Source: Elusimicrobiota bacterium
GTDB taxonomy: Bacteria; Elusimicrobiota; Elusimicrobia; UBA1565
Direction of reading: 5' to 3'
DNA: 64,000 nt
Assembly (NCBI GenBank): GCA_016196755.1
Contig: JACPXC010000019.1
Span: forward strand, 1-64,000
Each line of letters starts with the position of its first letter. Position 1 is the first letter of the stretch. Below are positions 1 through 8,645 of this stretch, in pieces. The translations under genes and the position numbers were made by a program. Under the pieces are notes generated by a model. It saw nothing but the letters and a program-made list of their open reading frames with translations. It was not told where the DNA came from and did no database searches.

Positions 1-1
1 C

Positions 2-130
2 GAGGGCGACGTCTTCATCGCTGATGATCCGGCCTTGGATGCGACGCGGCTTCATGCGTCGTTAATCTACAACAGAGGACGTGAGTTAGTCCAGCAGAAA
101 ATCTATGCGCACGAACCGCGAAGGACCTGA
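2..130 (+). CDS. C-terminal end of an unidentified protein (5' end outside window)
   Basis: An open frame runs in from the left edge and stops with TGA at 128-130, giving 42 residues that end IYAHEPRRT. The composition (ADDPALDATRLHASLIYNRG) is protein-like and does not have the Arg/Pro-rich look of a shadow frame. It would overlap the 3' end of the convergent small membrane-protein gene by 45 bp, which is more than the other convergent overlaps here (4-40 bp). No family is recognised. It may be spurious, so confidence is low. Confidence 0.3.
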   Translation, partial: EGDVFIADDPALDATRLHASLIYNRGRELVQQKIYAHEPRRT

Positions 131-361
131 GTAGTTACCCGGATTCTCGAAAGCCCTCAAAGCCACGCCCGACGTACGACGGTATCTCCGGCCCCAGAAC
201 AGCCGGTTCAGCTTGGCTCCCGCGCCGGTCTTCATGGAGAGGTCGAGATAGTGGGCGGGCAGCCTCTTGAGCCCGTCCGGCCGCGGCGCAAGGAGGAGCG
301 CAGCCGACAACAGGACGCCGCAGGCGAAACCGGCGAAAGCGAACCCGTGGTATCGCTCCAT
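86..361 (-). CDS. Small membrane-anchored hypothetical protein downstream of MBOAT
   Basis: A 91-residue protein. It opens with one hydrophobic segment (about residues 7-26, AFAGFACGVLLSAALLLAP), followed by a basic and aromatic soluble tail, so it is predicted to be a signal-anchored or exported protein. Its ATG shares one base with the TGA stop of the upstream MBOAT gene (TGATG), so the two are translationally coupled. MBOAT O-acyltransferases of the AlgI type usually work with a periplasmic partner that receives the acyl group. This protein is far too short to be an SGNH/AlgX-type partner, so a helper role is only inferred. It could also be a truncated remnant. No family is recognised. Confidence 0.6.
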   Translation of the reverse strand: MERYHGFAFAGFACGVLLSAALLLAPRPDGLKRLPAHYLDLSMKTGAGAKLNRLFWGRRYRRTSGVALRAFENPGNYSGPSRFVRIDFLLD

Positions 362-1794
362 CAGAATTGGAAGTAGATGAAGTTCCCGCCGCCCGCGGGC
401 GGACGCAGGAGGACGGAGACGGTGAAGACCGCCGCCAGGAGCAGCCCCGCCGCGAAGGCGACCGCCCGTCCGCGCGGCAGCCGCAAAGACCCCAAGAACT
501 CGAGGACGGGCCGCCGTCCGGTCTTCAGGTCTTGATAGGCGACCGCCTGCATCGCCAAGGCCAGCGCCACGAACGCGAGTACCGGCCGGGCATGCAGGTG
601 GGTCGTCGCCGCCCGCCCCGTCCCGGCGGCCAGCGCCTTCAAGTAGACCCCGATGGCCGCCACCGACGGAGCGCGGAACAGAAGCCAGCCGAACACCGTC
701 AGTGCGAACATCACACAGCCCCGCAGGACCTGGAAGGGCGGGGAGCTCCGCTCGGCGCCTTCACTCAGCCTGAGGCCCCGGTCTCCCACAAGCAAGGCAC
801 CATGATAGAGCCCCCAGAGCAGAAAATGCCAGCTGGCGCCGTGCCAGAGCCCGCTGACGGCGAACGTGAAGATGAGCACCGCGAACACCCGCGCCGGAGA
901 GCCTTTGCCCCCGCCCAGCGGGATGTAGAGATAGTCCCGGATCCACTCGCTCAGCGTGACATGCCACCGACGCCAGAACTCGGAGGGGGAACGCGCCAGG
1001 TACGGCGACAGGAAGTTCTCGGGGAGCCGGATGCCGAGCATCCGGGCCGCCCCGCGCCCCATGTCGGTGTAGCCGCTGAAGTCCGCCCAGATCTGCGCCG
1101 TGTAGCCCAGCAGGGCCTTGATGAGGGCGACCCGGTCGAAGTCCGCCGGGGCCGCGAACACCGCGTCGACGAAGACCGCCACGCGGTCCGCCACGACCAG
1201 CTTCTTGAAGAAACCCAGCGCGAACAGGCATAGCCCCCGCCAGACATCCTCGGACGTCGGCCGTTCCAACCGCTCCAGCTGCGGCAGGAGCTGACGCGCC
1301 CGCACGATAGGCCCGGCCACCAACTGGGCGAAGAAGCTCTTGAACAGGAGATAGGTGGGGAGGTTCATGTACTTCGCCTCGTCGGCGGCGAAGTCGGCCA
1401 GGTAGGCGATGCCTTGGAGGGTGAAGAAGCTGATCCCGATCGGCAGGTGCAGGTCGGGCCGCAGCCCCCCCAGAAAACCCGGATACAGGCGCTGGACCTG
1501 TCCGGTCGCCCAGGAGGCGTATTTCCAGAAGAACAGGTGCAGCGCCATCACGACGATGCCCGCGGCTATCCAGGCCTTTCGGCCAGCGGGAAAGCGGCGG
1601 GCCAAAGCCACGGCCAGCCAGGACGCGAAGACGACGGACAGGAAGATCGCCGTGTCCGTCAGGCCCGTCCAAGCGTAGAAGACCAGGCTGGCGCCGAGCA
1701 GGACCCAGAACCTGACCTCGCGCGCCGGCGCCAGCGCGTAGAGGGCCGAAGCGGCCATGAAGAAGAGGAGGAACTCCGGGTTGGAGTAGATCAA
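361..1794 (-). CDS. MBOAT family membrane-bound O-acyltransferase (AlgI-like)
   Basis: A 477-residue polytopic membrane protein matching the AlgI/DltB branch of the MBOAT family, which moves acyl (often acetyl) groups across the membrane onto exported polysaccharides or cell-wall polymers. Visible hallmarks are RRWHVTLSEWIRDYLY followed by IPLGG, and GLWHGASWHFLLWGLYHG, which holds the conserved active-site His. The N-terminus IYSNPEFLLFF matches the usual AlgI opening (FSSPEFLLFF). That fixes the start at a TTG codon (1792-1794), because a stop lies upstream in frame and no ATG is available. A coupled small membrane protein follows. The substrate is unknown. Length is normal for the family. 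Confidence 0.9.
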   Translation of the reverse strand: MIYSNPEFLLFFMAASALYALAPAREVRFWVLLGASLVFYAWTGLTDTAIFLSVVFASWLAVALARRFPAGRKAWIAAGIVVMALHLFFWKYASWATGQVQRLYPGFLGGLRPDLHLPIGISFFTLQGIAYLADFAADEAKYMNLPTYLLFKSFFAQLVAGPIVRARQLLPQLERLERPTSEDVWRGLCLFALGFFKKLVVADRVAVFVDAVFAAPADFDRVALIKALLGYTAQIWADFSGYTDMGRGAARMLGIRLPENFLSPYLARSPSEFWRRWHVTLSEWIRDYLYIPLGGGKGSPARVFAVLIFTFAVSGLWHGASWHFLLWGLYHGALLVGDRGLRLSEGAERSSPPFQVLRGCVMFALTVFGWLLFRAPSVAAIGVYLKALAAGTGRAATTHLHARPVLAFVALALAMQAVAYQDLKTGRRPVLEFLGSLRLPRGRAVAFAAGLLLAAVFTVSVLLRPPAGGGNFIYFQF

Positions 1795-1801
1795 GCCAGC
1801 G

Positions 1802-1807
1802 ATTCTG
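1802..1807 (-). promoter_or_regulatory. -10-like hexamer close to the MBOAT start
   Basis: CAGAAT on the minus strand ends 7 nt before the TTG start at 1794. This is the same spacing seen at many first genes in the window, so a leaderless transcript is possible. The hexamer lies inside a short inverted repeat (GCCAG/CTGGC, 1796-1810). A TTG-started leaderless mRNA would be unusual, so confidence is low. Confidence 0.3.
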
Positions 1808-1836
1808 GCAAATCCGCCGCTGGAACCGTCCCGTCA

Positions 1837-1865
1837 TTGACAGCATCGTTCCTACCCGCTACGCT
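1837..1865 (+). promoter_or_regulatory. Putative promoter of the tnaA-glc operon
   Basis: A perfect -35 hexamer TTGACA (1837-1842) is followed after 17 nt by TACGCT (1860-1865), a weak -10. The tnaA start codon is 18 nt further on at 1884. The perfect -35 and ideal spacing support it; the poor -10 suggests a weak or activated promoter. Confidence 0.45.
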
Positions 1866-1883
1866 ATCAGCGTCCCTCCATAT

Positions 1884-3263
1884 ATGCCCTGGAAGACCAT
1901 CATCGAGCCGTTCCGCATCAAGTCCGTCGAGCCCCTGGGGTTCACGACGCCCGCGGAACGCGAACGCCTGCTGAGGGAAGGCGGCTTCAACCTCTTCAAC
2001 ATCCCCGCCAACAAGGTCTTGATCGACCTCCTGACCGACTCCGGAACCTCGGCCATGTCCGCCGAGCAGTGGGCCGGGATCATGCGCGGCGACGAGTCCT
2101 ACGCCGGGGCCACCAGCTTCTACCGCTTCGAGAAGAAGGTCCGCGAGCTCACCGGCCTGCGCGAGGTCATCCCCGTCCACCAGGGCCGCGCCGCCGAGCG
2201 CATCCTGTTCCAACTCCTGGGCGGCCCCGACAAGGTCGTCATCGCCAACTCCCACTTCGACACCACCCGCGCCAACGTCGAGGTCTCCGTCGCCGAGGCC
2301 CGCGACCTCGTCATCGGCGAGGCCGCCAGGATCGGCGTGCCCCACCCCTTCAAGGGCAACATCGACACCCTCGCCCTCGAGGGCTGCCTCAAGGAGCTCG
2401 GCCACAAGGTACCGCTCGTCATCATGACCGTCACCAACAACTCGGTCGGCGGCCAGCCGGTATCGATGGCCAACCTCCGCGAGGCCAGCCGGATCTGCAA
2501 GCAGTACGGCGTCCCCCTCTTCCTCGACTGCGCGCGCTTCGCCGAGAACGCCTGGCTCATCAAGAAGCGCGAGACGGGCTTCTCCACCCTGCCGGTGCGC
2601 GACATCGTCACCGAGATGTTCTCCTACTGCCAAGGCACCTGGATGAGCTCCAAGAAGGACGCCCTCGTCAACATGGGGGGCTTTCTGGCCCTCTCCGACC
2701 CCGCCTTGGCCAAGAAGGCCCGCGAGGTGCTCATCATCGGCGAGGGCTTCACCACCTACGGCGGGCTCTCCGGCCGCGACCTCGAGGCCGTGGCCATCGG
2801 CCTCGACGAGGTACTCGACGAGGAGTACCTCGCCTACCGCATCCGCTCGATCGAGTACCTGGGCGAGGGCCTGCGCAAGGCCGGCGTTCCCATCGTCGAG
2901 CCGCCGGGCGGCCACGGCGTCTACGTCGACGCCAAGGCTTTCCTGCCCCACATCCCCTCGCGCCTCTACCCCGCCCAGGCCCTGGCCTGCGAGCTCTACC
3001 GGCTCGGCGGCATCCGGACCGTCGAGATCGGCTCGCTGATGTTCGGCAAGAAGGGCAAGGATGGGGCCTTCATCCCGGCGCGCGCCGAGCTCGTGCGCTT
3101 GGCCGTCCCGCGCCGGGTCTACACCCAGAGCCACATCGACTACGTCATCGAGGTCTTCGCCAAACTGGCCGAGGATGCGCGCGGCCTGCGAGGCCTCGAC
3201 TTGATCGAAGCATCCGAGCACCTCACCCACTTCACGGCGAAGCTCGCCCCGGCGGCGGCATGA
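1884..3263 (+). CDS. tnaA: Tryptophanase (tryptophan indole-lyase)
   Basis: A 459-residue PLP enzyme of the beta-eliminating lyase family (tryptophanase / tyrosine phenol-lyase), predicted to split L-tryptophan into indole, pyruvate and ammonia. Family blocks include IDLLTDSGTSAMSAEQWAG, MRGDESYAG, SNHFDTT-type and GGQPVSMANLREA, and the PLP lysine block SSKKDAL (Lys258, second of the pair). Two points favour tryptophanase over tyrosine phenol-lyase. GIRTVEIGS has Val where tyrosine phenol-lyases carry the phenol-binding Arg, and the C-terminus has HFTAKL with the tryptophanase His instead of FFTARF. It is the first gene of a tightly overlapping operon: its TGA overlaps the next ATG (ATGA). 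Indole can act as a signal, and two signalling proteins share the operon; any link is inference. Confidence 0.9.
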   Translation: MPWKTIIEPFRIKSVEPLGFTTPAERERLLREGGFNLFNIPANKVLIDLLTDSGTSAMSAEQWAGIMRGDESYAGATSFYRFEKKVRELTGLREVIPVHQGRAAERILFQLLGGPDKVVIANSHFDTTRANVEVSVAEARDLVIGEAARIGVPHPFKGNIDTLALEGCLKELGHKVPLVIMTVTNNSVGGQPVSMANLREASRICKQYGVPLFLDCARFAENAWLIKKRETGFSTLPVRDIVTEMFSYCQGTWMSSKKDALVNMGGFLALSDPALAKKAREVLIIGEGFTTYGGLSGRDLEAVAIGLDEVLDEEYLAYRIRSIEYLGEGLRKAGVPIVEPPGGHGVYVDAKAFLPHIPSRLYPAQALACELYRLGGIRTVEIGSLMFGKKGKDGAFIPARAELVRLAVPRRVYTQSHIDYVIEVFAKLAEDARGLRGLDLIEASEHLTHFTAKLAPAAA

Positions 3264-5329
3264 AGCAGCGCGTCATCCTCGTCACGGGCGATAAGGGCGC
3301 GGCGGGCATATTCGAGAAGTCCTGCGAGCGCCGCAAGATCGCCGCCGAGTGCACCCCGTCGCCTCACGAGGCGCGTGCCAAGTGGCTCGACGAGGAGCAC
3401 CAGCTCGTCGGCGTGGTCGGCGACGGCGCCACGCTCACCCCCCAGGACAAGTACCAGCTCATCGCCCACCACTGCGAGCCGGGCGCTCCGCGCCTGATCG
3501 TCCTCGACCCGCCGGAGATCCCCGACCCGCGCGCGCCGCTCGAGACCGTGACCCGCCTGCGCTGGCCGCTCCACGCCGGCTTCGTCGAGGCCTTAAAGGA
3601 CATCGCCGGTCTCCCGATGGTCTTCCTCGCCGACCCCACGCTCTACATCACCGGGATGCTCCACGCGCGCCTGGCGGCCGTCGGCATCCAGCCCTACTCG
3701 GTCGAGTCCTCCGTCGGCCTCATCGAGATCCTGCGCAACGGCAACGGCGCGGCCCCCTCGGCCGCCGCGGAAGGGGGGCTCCTCTCGCGCCTCGGCCTCG
3801 GCAAGAGGGACGCCGGCGACAAGACCCCGCCGCCGCGCGCGATGGGCAGCTCGACGGTCGTCGTGCTCTGGAAAGGCGACGCCTTCGACGCCCAGACCAT
3901 CCAGCAGCGCGTGGCCCAAGAGATCCCCGAGGTGCGCTTCTTCCTGGTGACCAGCGCCAGCGCGGTCCACACCGCCGAGCGCGCCCTGCGCCGCAACCGC
4001 CCCGGATTTTTGCCCCGCGACCTGGCCGAGCACAGCATCGAGATCTTCACCGGCAAGACCACGGCCAACCCCATGGGCCTGGGCCGCGTGATGCTCGTCG
4101 ACAACTTCAAGCCCGCCCTCATCGGGGTCACCGCCGCGCTCATGACCGAGGGCTACGAGGTAGCGGCCTGCATGAAGGCCGACGAGGCGCTCGACTACGT
4201 CCAAAACGACCGCTACCACATCGCCGTCATCGGCTCTCCGATCTCGACGCCGCCCACGACCGCCGCCGAGCTGGCCAAGAAGATGCGCACCTTCGACCCC
4301 GACCTGCGCATCATCCTGATGGTCGACCACTACCTCTCGGGCGGCCTGCAAGGCATGAGCCAGGCCGTCGAGGTCGGCCTCGACGACTCCCTGCTCAAGC
4401 CCATCGACCCCTCGCGCCTGCGCTTCTCGATCTCCCGCGCGCTCGAGCGCCGGCGCCTCCAGCTCGAGAACACGCGCCTCATGGAGGAGCTGCAGGGCGC
4501 CAACGAGGAGCTCGAGCAGCTCACGGGCTTTCAGTCCAAGTTCTTCGCCACCGTGGCCCACGACGTCAAGAACCCGCTGACCGCGATCCGCGGCTATGCC
4601 GAGCTCCTGTCCTGGAAGGTCAAGGAGCCCGACCTGCTCAAGTGCGTGAGCCACATCATGTCCTCGTCGAAGACCCTCGAGGGCCTCATCTCCGACTTGG
4701 TCGACTACGCCGCCATCGAGTCGGGCAAGCTGCGCGTCAGCCTCGAGGAGATGGACCTCCTGCAGGTCGTCGGCGAGGTGCAGTCGCGCATCCAGGTCGC
4801 CGCCGACAAGCGCTCGATCAAGCTAAACGTCGCCGTCCCCCCCGCCCTGCCGAAGATCTCCGGGGACCCGCTGCGCGTCGGCCAGGTCATCCAGAACCTC
4901 TCGACCAACGCCATCCAGTACACCCCCGAAGGGGGCTCGGTCTTCATCAAGGTCGACCCCAGCCCCTCCCAGATCACCATCAGCGTCCGCGACACCGGAA
5001 TCGGCATCTCCAAAGAGGACCTCCCGCGCATCTTCGAGCGCTTCTTTCAGGCCACCAACGCCCAGAAGATGCGCCGCGCCGGCTTCGGCCTCGGCCTCAA
5101 GATCGCCCAGGAGATCGTCAAAGCGCACGGCGGCGGCATGGGTGTGGACTCCGAACTCGGCAAGGGCTCGGTGTTCTATTTCACTCTCCCCTTGCCCGGG
5201 ACCGACGCCGAGTCCCCCCAGCCGCCGGCCGCGGCCCAGGCCCTGCCCGCCGCGCCCTCGGTGCCGTCGATCCACGGCCCGCACACGCCGATGCCGCGCC
5301 GCGTCACGCCCCCGCCGACGGCCCCGTGA
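3260..5329 (+). CDS. Sensor histidine kinase with degenerate internal receiver domain
   Basis: A 689-residue, apparently cytoplasmic histidine kinase; no membrane segment is visible. Residues 1-270 form an unrecognised sensory half. Residues about 276-395 fold like a receiver domain (RVMLVDNFKPALIG, then LLKPIDP). The strand that should carry the phospho-acceptor Asp reads HIAVIGSP, so that Asp is replaced by Gly: a pseudo-receiver. A coiled-coil linker leads to the HisKA domain (FFATVAHDVKNPL, His434) and a complete ATPase domain with N box NLSTNAIQYT, G1 DTGIGI and G2 GFGLGL. A Pro/Ala-rich tail ends the protein. It is coupled to tnaA (ATGA) and to the glycolate oxidase fusion (GTGA). No response regulator lies next to it. 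Confidence 0.9.
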   Translation: MKQRVILVTGDKGAAGIFEKSCERRKIAAECTPSPHEARAKWLDEEHQLVGVVGDGATLTPQDKYQLIAHHCEPGAPRLIVLDPPEIPDPRAPLETVTRLRWPLHAGFVEALKDIAGLPMVFLADPTLYITGMLHARLAAVGIQPYSVESSVGLIEILRNGNGAAPSAAAEGGLLSRLGLGKRDAGDKTPPPRAMGSSTVVVLWKGDAFDAQTIQQRVAQEIPEVRFFLVTSASAVHTAERALRRNRPGFLPRDLAEHSIEIFTGKTTANPMGLGRVMLVDNFKPALIGVTAALMTEGYEVAACMKADEALDYVQNDRYHIAVIGSPISTPPTTAAELAKKMRTFDPDLRIILMVDHYLSGGLQGMSQAVEVGLDDSLLKPIDPSRLRFSISRALERRRLQLENTRLMEELQGANEELEQLTGFQSKFFATVAHDVKNPLTAIRGYAELLSWKVKEPDLLKCVSHIMSSSKTLEGLISDLVDYAAIESGKLRVSLEEMDLLQVVGEVQSRIQVAADKRSIKLNVAVPPALPKISGDPLRVGQVIQNLSTNAIQYTPEGGSVFIKVDPSPSQITISVRDTGIGISKEDLPRIFERFFQATNAQKMRRAGFGLGLKIAQEIVKAHGGGMGVDSELGKGSVFYFTLPLPGTDAESPQPPAAAQALPAAPSVPSIHGPHTPMPRRVTPPPTAP

Positions 5330-7335
5330 GCGCGCCCCTCGGGGGCCTGGCCGCGGAGCTGGCCGGGGACGTCCTGACCGGCGAGGCCGACCTCGCCGCC
5401 TACGCCTACGACGGCTCGCTCGAGCGCCGGCGCCCCGACGGGGTCGTAATCGCCAAGACCGCCGAGGACGTCCGCAAGGCGGTGGCCTGGTGCGCGGCCC
5501 AGGGCGTCCCGTACGTGGCGCGCGGGGCCGGCACCAACCTCTGCGGCGGCTGCGTGCCGCTGCGCGGCGGACTCGTCATCTCGCTGGCGCGCCTCAACCG
5601 CATCCTCGCCATCGACACCGCCGCGCGCCGAGCCGTCGTCGAGCCGGGCGTCGTCAACCTCCACTTGCAGGACGCCGCCAAGCCCCTGGGCCTGTTCTAC
5701 GCCCCCGACCCCGCCTCCTACAAGGTCTGCACGCTGGGCGGCAACATCGCCGAGAACGCCGGCGGGCCGCGCTGCTTCAAGTACGGGACGACGACCAACC
5801 ACGTGCGCGCCGTGGAGGCCGTCATGCCCGACGGCACGCTGGCCCGGTTCGCGTTGGACGACCCCGGCCCCGAGATCATGAGCCTCTTGGTGGGCTCCGA
5901 GGGCACGCTGGGCATCGTCACCAAGGCCTGGCTGGACCTCGTCCCCATCCCGGAGCGAGTCGTGACGATCCTGGCCTCATTCCCCTCCCTCGACGCGGCC
6001 ATGGCCTGCGTGGCGGGCCTGGTGGCCGCGGGTGTCACGCCGCGCGTCCTCGAGGCCATGGACCGCATGACGGTCGACTCGATCGAGGCCTACATCCCGG
6101 CCGGCTATCCCAAGGCCGAGGCCGTCCTCCTCATCGAGGTCGAGGGCTCGCCCGCAGGGACCGAGCGCGACCTCGAGGCCGTGCGCGAACACTGCGGCCG
6201 CCACGGGGCCACCGAATTCCGCCTGGCCCGCGCCGAGCCAGAGCGCGACCGGCTCTGGGAGGGGCGCCGCTCGGCCTACGCCGCGCTGGCGCGCCTGGCC
6301 CCGAACGTGGCCGTCGAGGACGGCGTGGTGCCGCGCGACCGCCTGCCCGAGGCCGCGCGGCGCCTGCGCGCGCTGGCCGGCCACTACAAGGTCGAGCCGG
6401 CGCTCTTGTTCCATGCCGGCGACGGAAACCTCCACCCCAACATGATCTACGACGAGCGGAACGCCGAAGAGACCGGCCGGGTCATGGCCGCCGGCCGCGA
6501 CATCCTGCGCATGTGCGTGGAGCTCGGCGGCTCGATCTCGGGCGAGCACGGCATCGGGCTCGAGAAGCGCGCGGCGATGGCCTGGCTGTTCTCCCCCGAG
6601 TCGCTGGCGCTGTTTAGGCGGGTCAAGGACGCGCTCGACCCGCAGGGGCTGGCCAACCCGGACAAGCTCATCCCGCTGGCCGGGGAGGGTCCGCCGGGGC
6701 CGGCGCTCGAGCGCCGCGTGGAGCCGCTCTCCGATGCCGCGCAGTCCCTGGTCGCGCGGGTGCGCGAGAAGGCCCGCTCCGGGGAAGAGCTCTTCGTCAT
6801 AGGCTCCGGCACCAAGACCGCGGCGGCCCTGCGCCGCGACGGCCGCGAGGTCCTGACCACCCGGCCGCTCAAGTCGATCCGGCGGCTCGACCGCGCGAAC
6901 CTCATCGCCGTGGCCGAGGCCGGCATCACGCTGGCCGAGCTCAAGGCCGCGATCGAGCCCGAAGGCTTCTACGTGGGGCTCCCCCTGGTGCCCGGCACGC
7001 TGGGCGGGCTCCTGGCCGCGCGCCCCTGGCCGGGAATCCGCGACGCCGTGCTGGCGATGCGCCTGCTCCTTCCCGACGGCACCGTCTGCGAGGTGGGCAG
7101 CCCGGTGGTCAAGAGCGTGGCCGGCTACGACCTGACGCGGCTTTTGCTCGGCTCCTGGGGGACCCTGGCCGTCATCCTGGAGGTCACCCTGCGGCTCTCC
7201 GCCCGGCGCCCCGATGTCCCCAACGATGTCCGCGCGCCGCGCCGCGCGCCGATGGGACCCTGGCACCGCAAACTCAAGAAGGCCTTCGACCCGCGCGGCC
7301 TCCTCAACCGCTGGGCGGAAGGGGCCGACGCATGA
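5326..7335 (+). CDS. glcD: Glycolate oxidase GlcD-GlcE fusion (FAD-linked oxidase)
   Basis: A 669-residue protein starting at GTG 5326 inside the previous stop (GTGA). Residues 1 to about 450 are a complete GlcD-type FAD-linked oxidase: an FAD-binding PCMH domain (ARGAGTNLCGGC, GGNIAENAGGPRC, GSEGTLGIVT) and the C-terminal oxidase domain (HAGDGNLHPN, GEHGIGLEK). Residues about 465-669 form a second, shorter FAD-binding half like GlcE (GSGTKTAA, VPGTLGGLLAA, SVAGYDLTRLLLGSWGTL) and end with the GlcE-type tail KKAFDPRGLLN. With GlcF it should oxidise glycolate or a related 2-hydroxy acid to the 2-oxo acid and pass electrons to the membrane. D and E are normally separate genes; here they are one chain, with E reduced in length. 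Confidence 0.9.
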   Translation: MSAPLGGLAAELAGDVLTGEADLAAYAYDGSLERRRPDGVVIAKTAEDVRKAVAWCAAQGVPYVARGAGTNLCGGCVPLRGGLVISLARLNRILAIDTAARRAVVEPGVVNLHLQDAAKPLGLFYAPDPASYKVCTLGGNIAENAGGPRCFKYGTTTNHVRAVEAVMPDGTLARFALDDPGPEIMSLLVGSEGTLGIVTKAWLDLVPIPERVVTILASFPSLDAAMACVAGLVAAGVTPRVLEAMDRMTVDSIEAYIPAGYPKAEAVLLIEVEGSPAGTERDLEAVREHCGRHGATEFRLARAEPERDRLWEGRRSAYAALARLAPNVAVEDGVVPRDRLPEAARRLRALAGHYKVEPALLFHAGDGNLHPNMIYDERNAEETGRVMAAGRDILRMCVELGGSISGEHGIGLEKRAAMAWLFSPESLALFRRVKDALDPQGLANPDKLIPLAGEGPPGPALERRVEPLSDAAQSLVARVREKARSGEELFVIGSGTKTAAALRRDGREVLTTRPLKSIRRLDRANLIAVAEAGITLAELKAAIEPEGFYVGLPLVPGTLGGLLAARPWPGIRDAVLAMRLLLPDGTVCEVGSPVVKSVAGYDLTRLLLGSWGTLAVILEVTLRLSARRPDVPNDVRAPRRAPMGPWHRKLKKAFDPRGLLNRWAEGADA

Positions 7336-8645
7336 AGGACGGCCTCGGCAGCCTCCTGACCACTCTGGGCGAGCGCTCCGCATACGACGCCGCCAGCCAG
7401 TGCTCGCGTTGCGGCTACTGCGAGCAGTCCTGCCCGACCTACGTCGCCACCGGCCGCGAGGCCTTCTCGCCGCGCGGGCGAAACCAGCTCGTGCGCCTCA
7501 TGCTCGAAGGCAAGCTCGACGACCCGGCCTCGGCCGAGGAGGCGCTGTCGACCTGCCTGCTCTGCGGGGCCTGCCAGACGGTCTGCCCGGCGCACGTCCC
7601 CACCCCCGACCTCGTGCTCGAGGGCCGGCGCGCCCTGCGCGGGAAGGGCTCGGCCTTGCTCGACGCCGTGGCCAAGCTCATGCGCGAGCGGCCGGCTTTT
7701 TTCCGCCTCCTGCTCGGCTGGGCCTTCCGCTTCAAGCGCTGGGGCCTGGCGGGCCTGGCGGCCCGGTCGGGACTGCTCCGCCTCATGAGACTTCCCGTCC
7801 TCGAGGAGATGATCCTGACGGTGCCCGACGCTCCGGCGCGGACCGCCGACGAGGAGCTGGCCGGCCGGCCCGAGCTCGGCCCCGCGTCCGAGGCGGCCTG
7901 GGGCTACTTCGCCCCCTGCGGGCCGCGCTACCTCATGCCGCGCGTCGCCGTAGCCACGGCCAAGGCGCTGGGCGCCCTGGTCGGCAAAGGCGCCGTCTTG
8001 GGCAACCCCTGCTGCGGCCTGCTGTCCTTCAACTACGGCGACTTGGACGAGGCCCGGGCCGCGGCGCGGGCGGTCATCGAGCGCTTCGAGGGCTCGGGCC
8101 TGCCCCCCGGTGTCCCGGTGGCCGCCGACTGCTCATCCTGCGCGGCCTTCCTCAAGTCCTATCCCCAGCTCTTTCTGGCCGACCCCGCCTGGCGGGCCCG
8201 CGCCGAGGCCTTCGCCGCGCGGGTCCGCGACGCCGTCGAGCTGCTCCCCGCGGAGAAGGTGCCCAAGAACGAGGCCCTGCCGCTGCTCACCGTCCACGAC
8301 GCCTGCCGCCTGCGCAACGGCGAAGGCTCGACCGCGGTGCCGCGCGCCGCGCTCAAGAGCCTGGCCGGCGGCGGCTGCGCCGAGCTCGGGCGCGCCGAGC
8401 ATTGCTGCGGGGGCGCCGGGGCCTTCGCCTTCGTCCATCCCGAGCTCTCCGGAGAACTCCTCAAGGCCAAGTGCGCCGCCATCGCGGACACCCAGGCCCG
8501 GGTCGTGGCGGCCTCCTCCACGTCGTGCCTTATCCAGCTTGAACGCGGACTGTCCATGTATTATCCTGAGTGTAAGGCGGTCCACCCGATGGAGCTCGTC
8601 GCCGACGCCCTCCAGCGCCGCGGGATCCCGGAAAAAAATGGGTAG
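7332..8645 (+). CDS. glcF: Glycolate oxidase iron-sulfur subunit GlcF
   Basis: A 437-residue Fe-S subunit of glycolate/2-hydroxyacid oxidase. The N-terminus has two 4Fe-4S ferredoxin motifs (CSRCGYCEQSCP and CLLCGACQTVCP), and the C-terminal half has two CCG (cysteine-rich) domains, seen as NPCCGLLSF, DCSSCAAF, HDACRLRN and HCCGGAGAF. It carries electrons from the FAD subunit towards the quinone pool. The start overlaps the stop of the GlcD-GlcE fusion (ATGA), so the two subunits are coupled. Its last codons include a run of seven A (8632-8638) in which the next gene starts. Length is typical for GlcF. Confidence 0.93.
   Translation: MKDGLGSLLTTLGERSAYDAASQCSRCGYCEQSCPTYVATGREAFSPRGRNQLVRLMLEGKLDDPASAEEALSTCLLCGACQTVCPAHVPTPDLVLEGRRALRGKGSALLDAVAKLMRERPAFFRLLLGWAFRFKRWGLAGLAARSGLLRLMRLPVLEEMILTVPDAPARTADEELAGRPELGPASEAAWGYFAPCGPRYLMPRVAVATAKALGALVGKGAVLGNPCCGLLSFNYGDLDEARAAARAVIERFEGSGLPPGVPVAADCSSCAAFLKSYPQLFLADPAWRARAEAFAARVRDAVELLPAEKVPKNEALPLLTVHDACRLRNGEGSTAVPRAALKSLAGGGCAELGRAEHCCGGAGAFAFVHPELSGELLKAKCAAIADTQARVVAASSTSCLIQLERGLSMYYPECKAVHPMELVADALQRRGIPEKNG

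Noticed and set aside
367-1233. Long Arg/Pro-rich open frame opposite the MBOAT gene
   Set aside because: Its composition is that of an antisense shadow in GC-rich DNA, and the MBOAT motifs on the other strand are unambiguous.
1791-3230. 479-codon minus-strand frame over tnaA
   Set aside because: Asp/Val/Gly-rich antisense shadow; tryptophanase motifs are clear on the plus strand.
1884-3263. Tyrosine phenol-lyase
   Set aside because: The phenol-binding Arg position reads Val (GIRTVEIGS) and the C-terminal HFTAKL His is of tryptophanase type.
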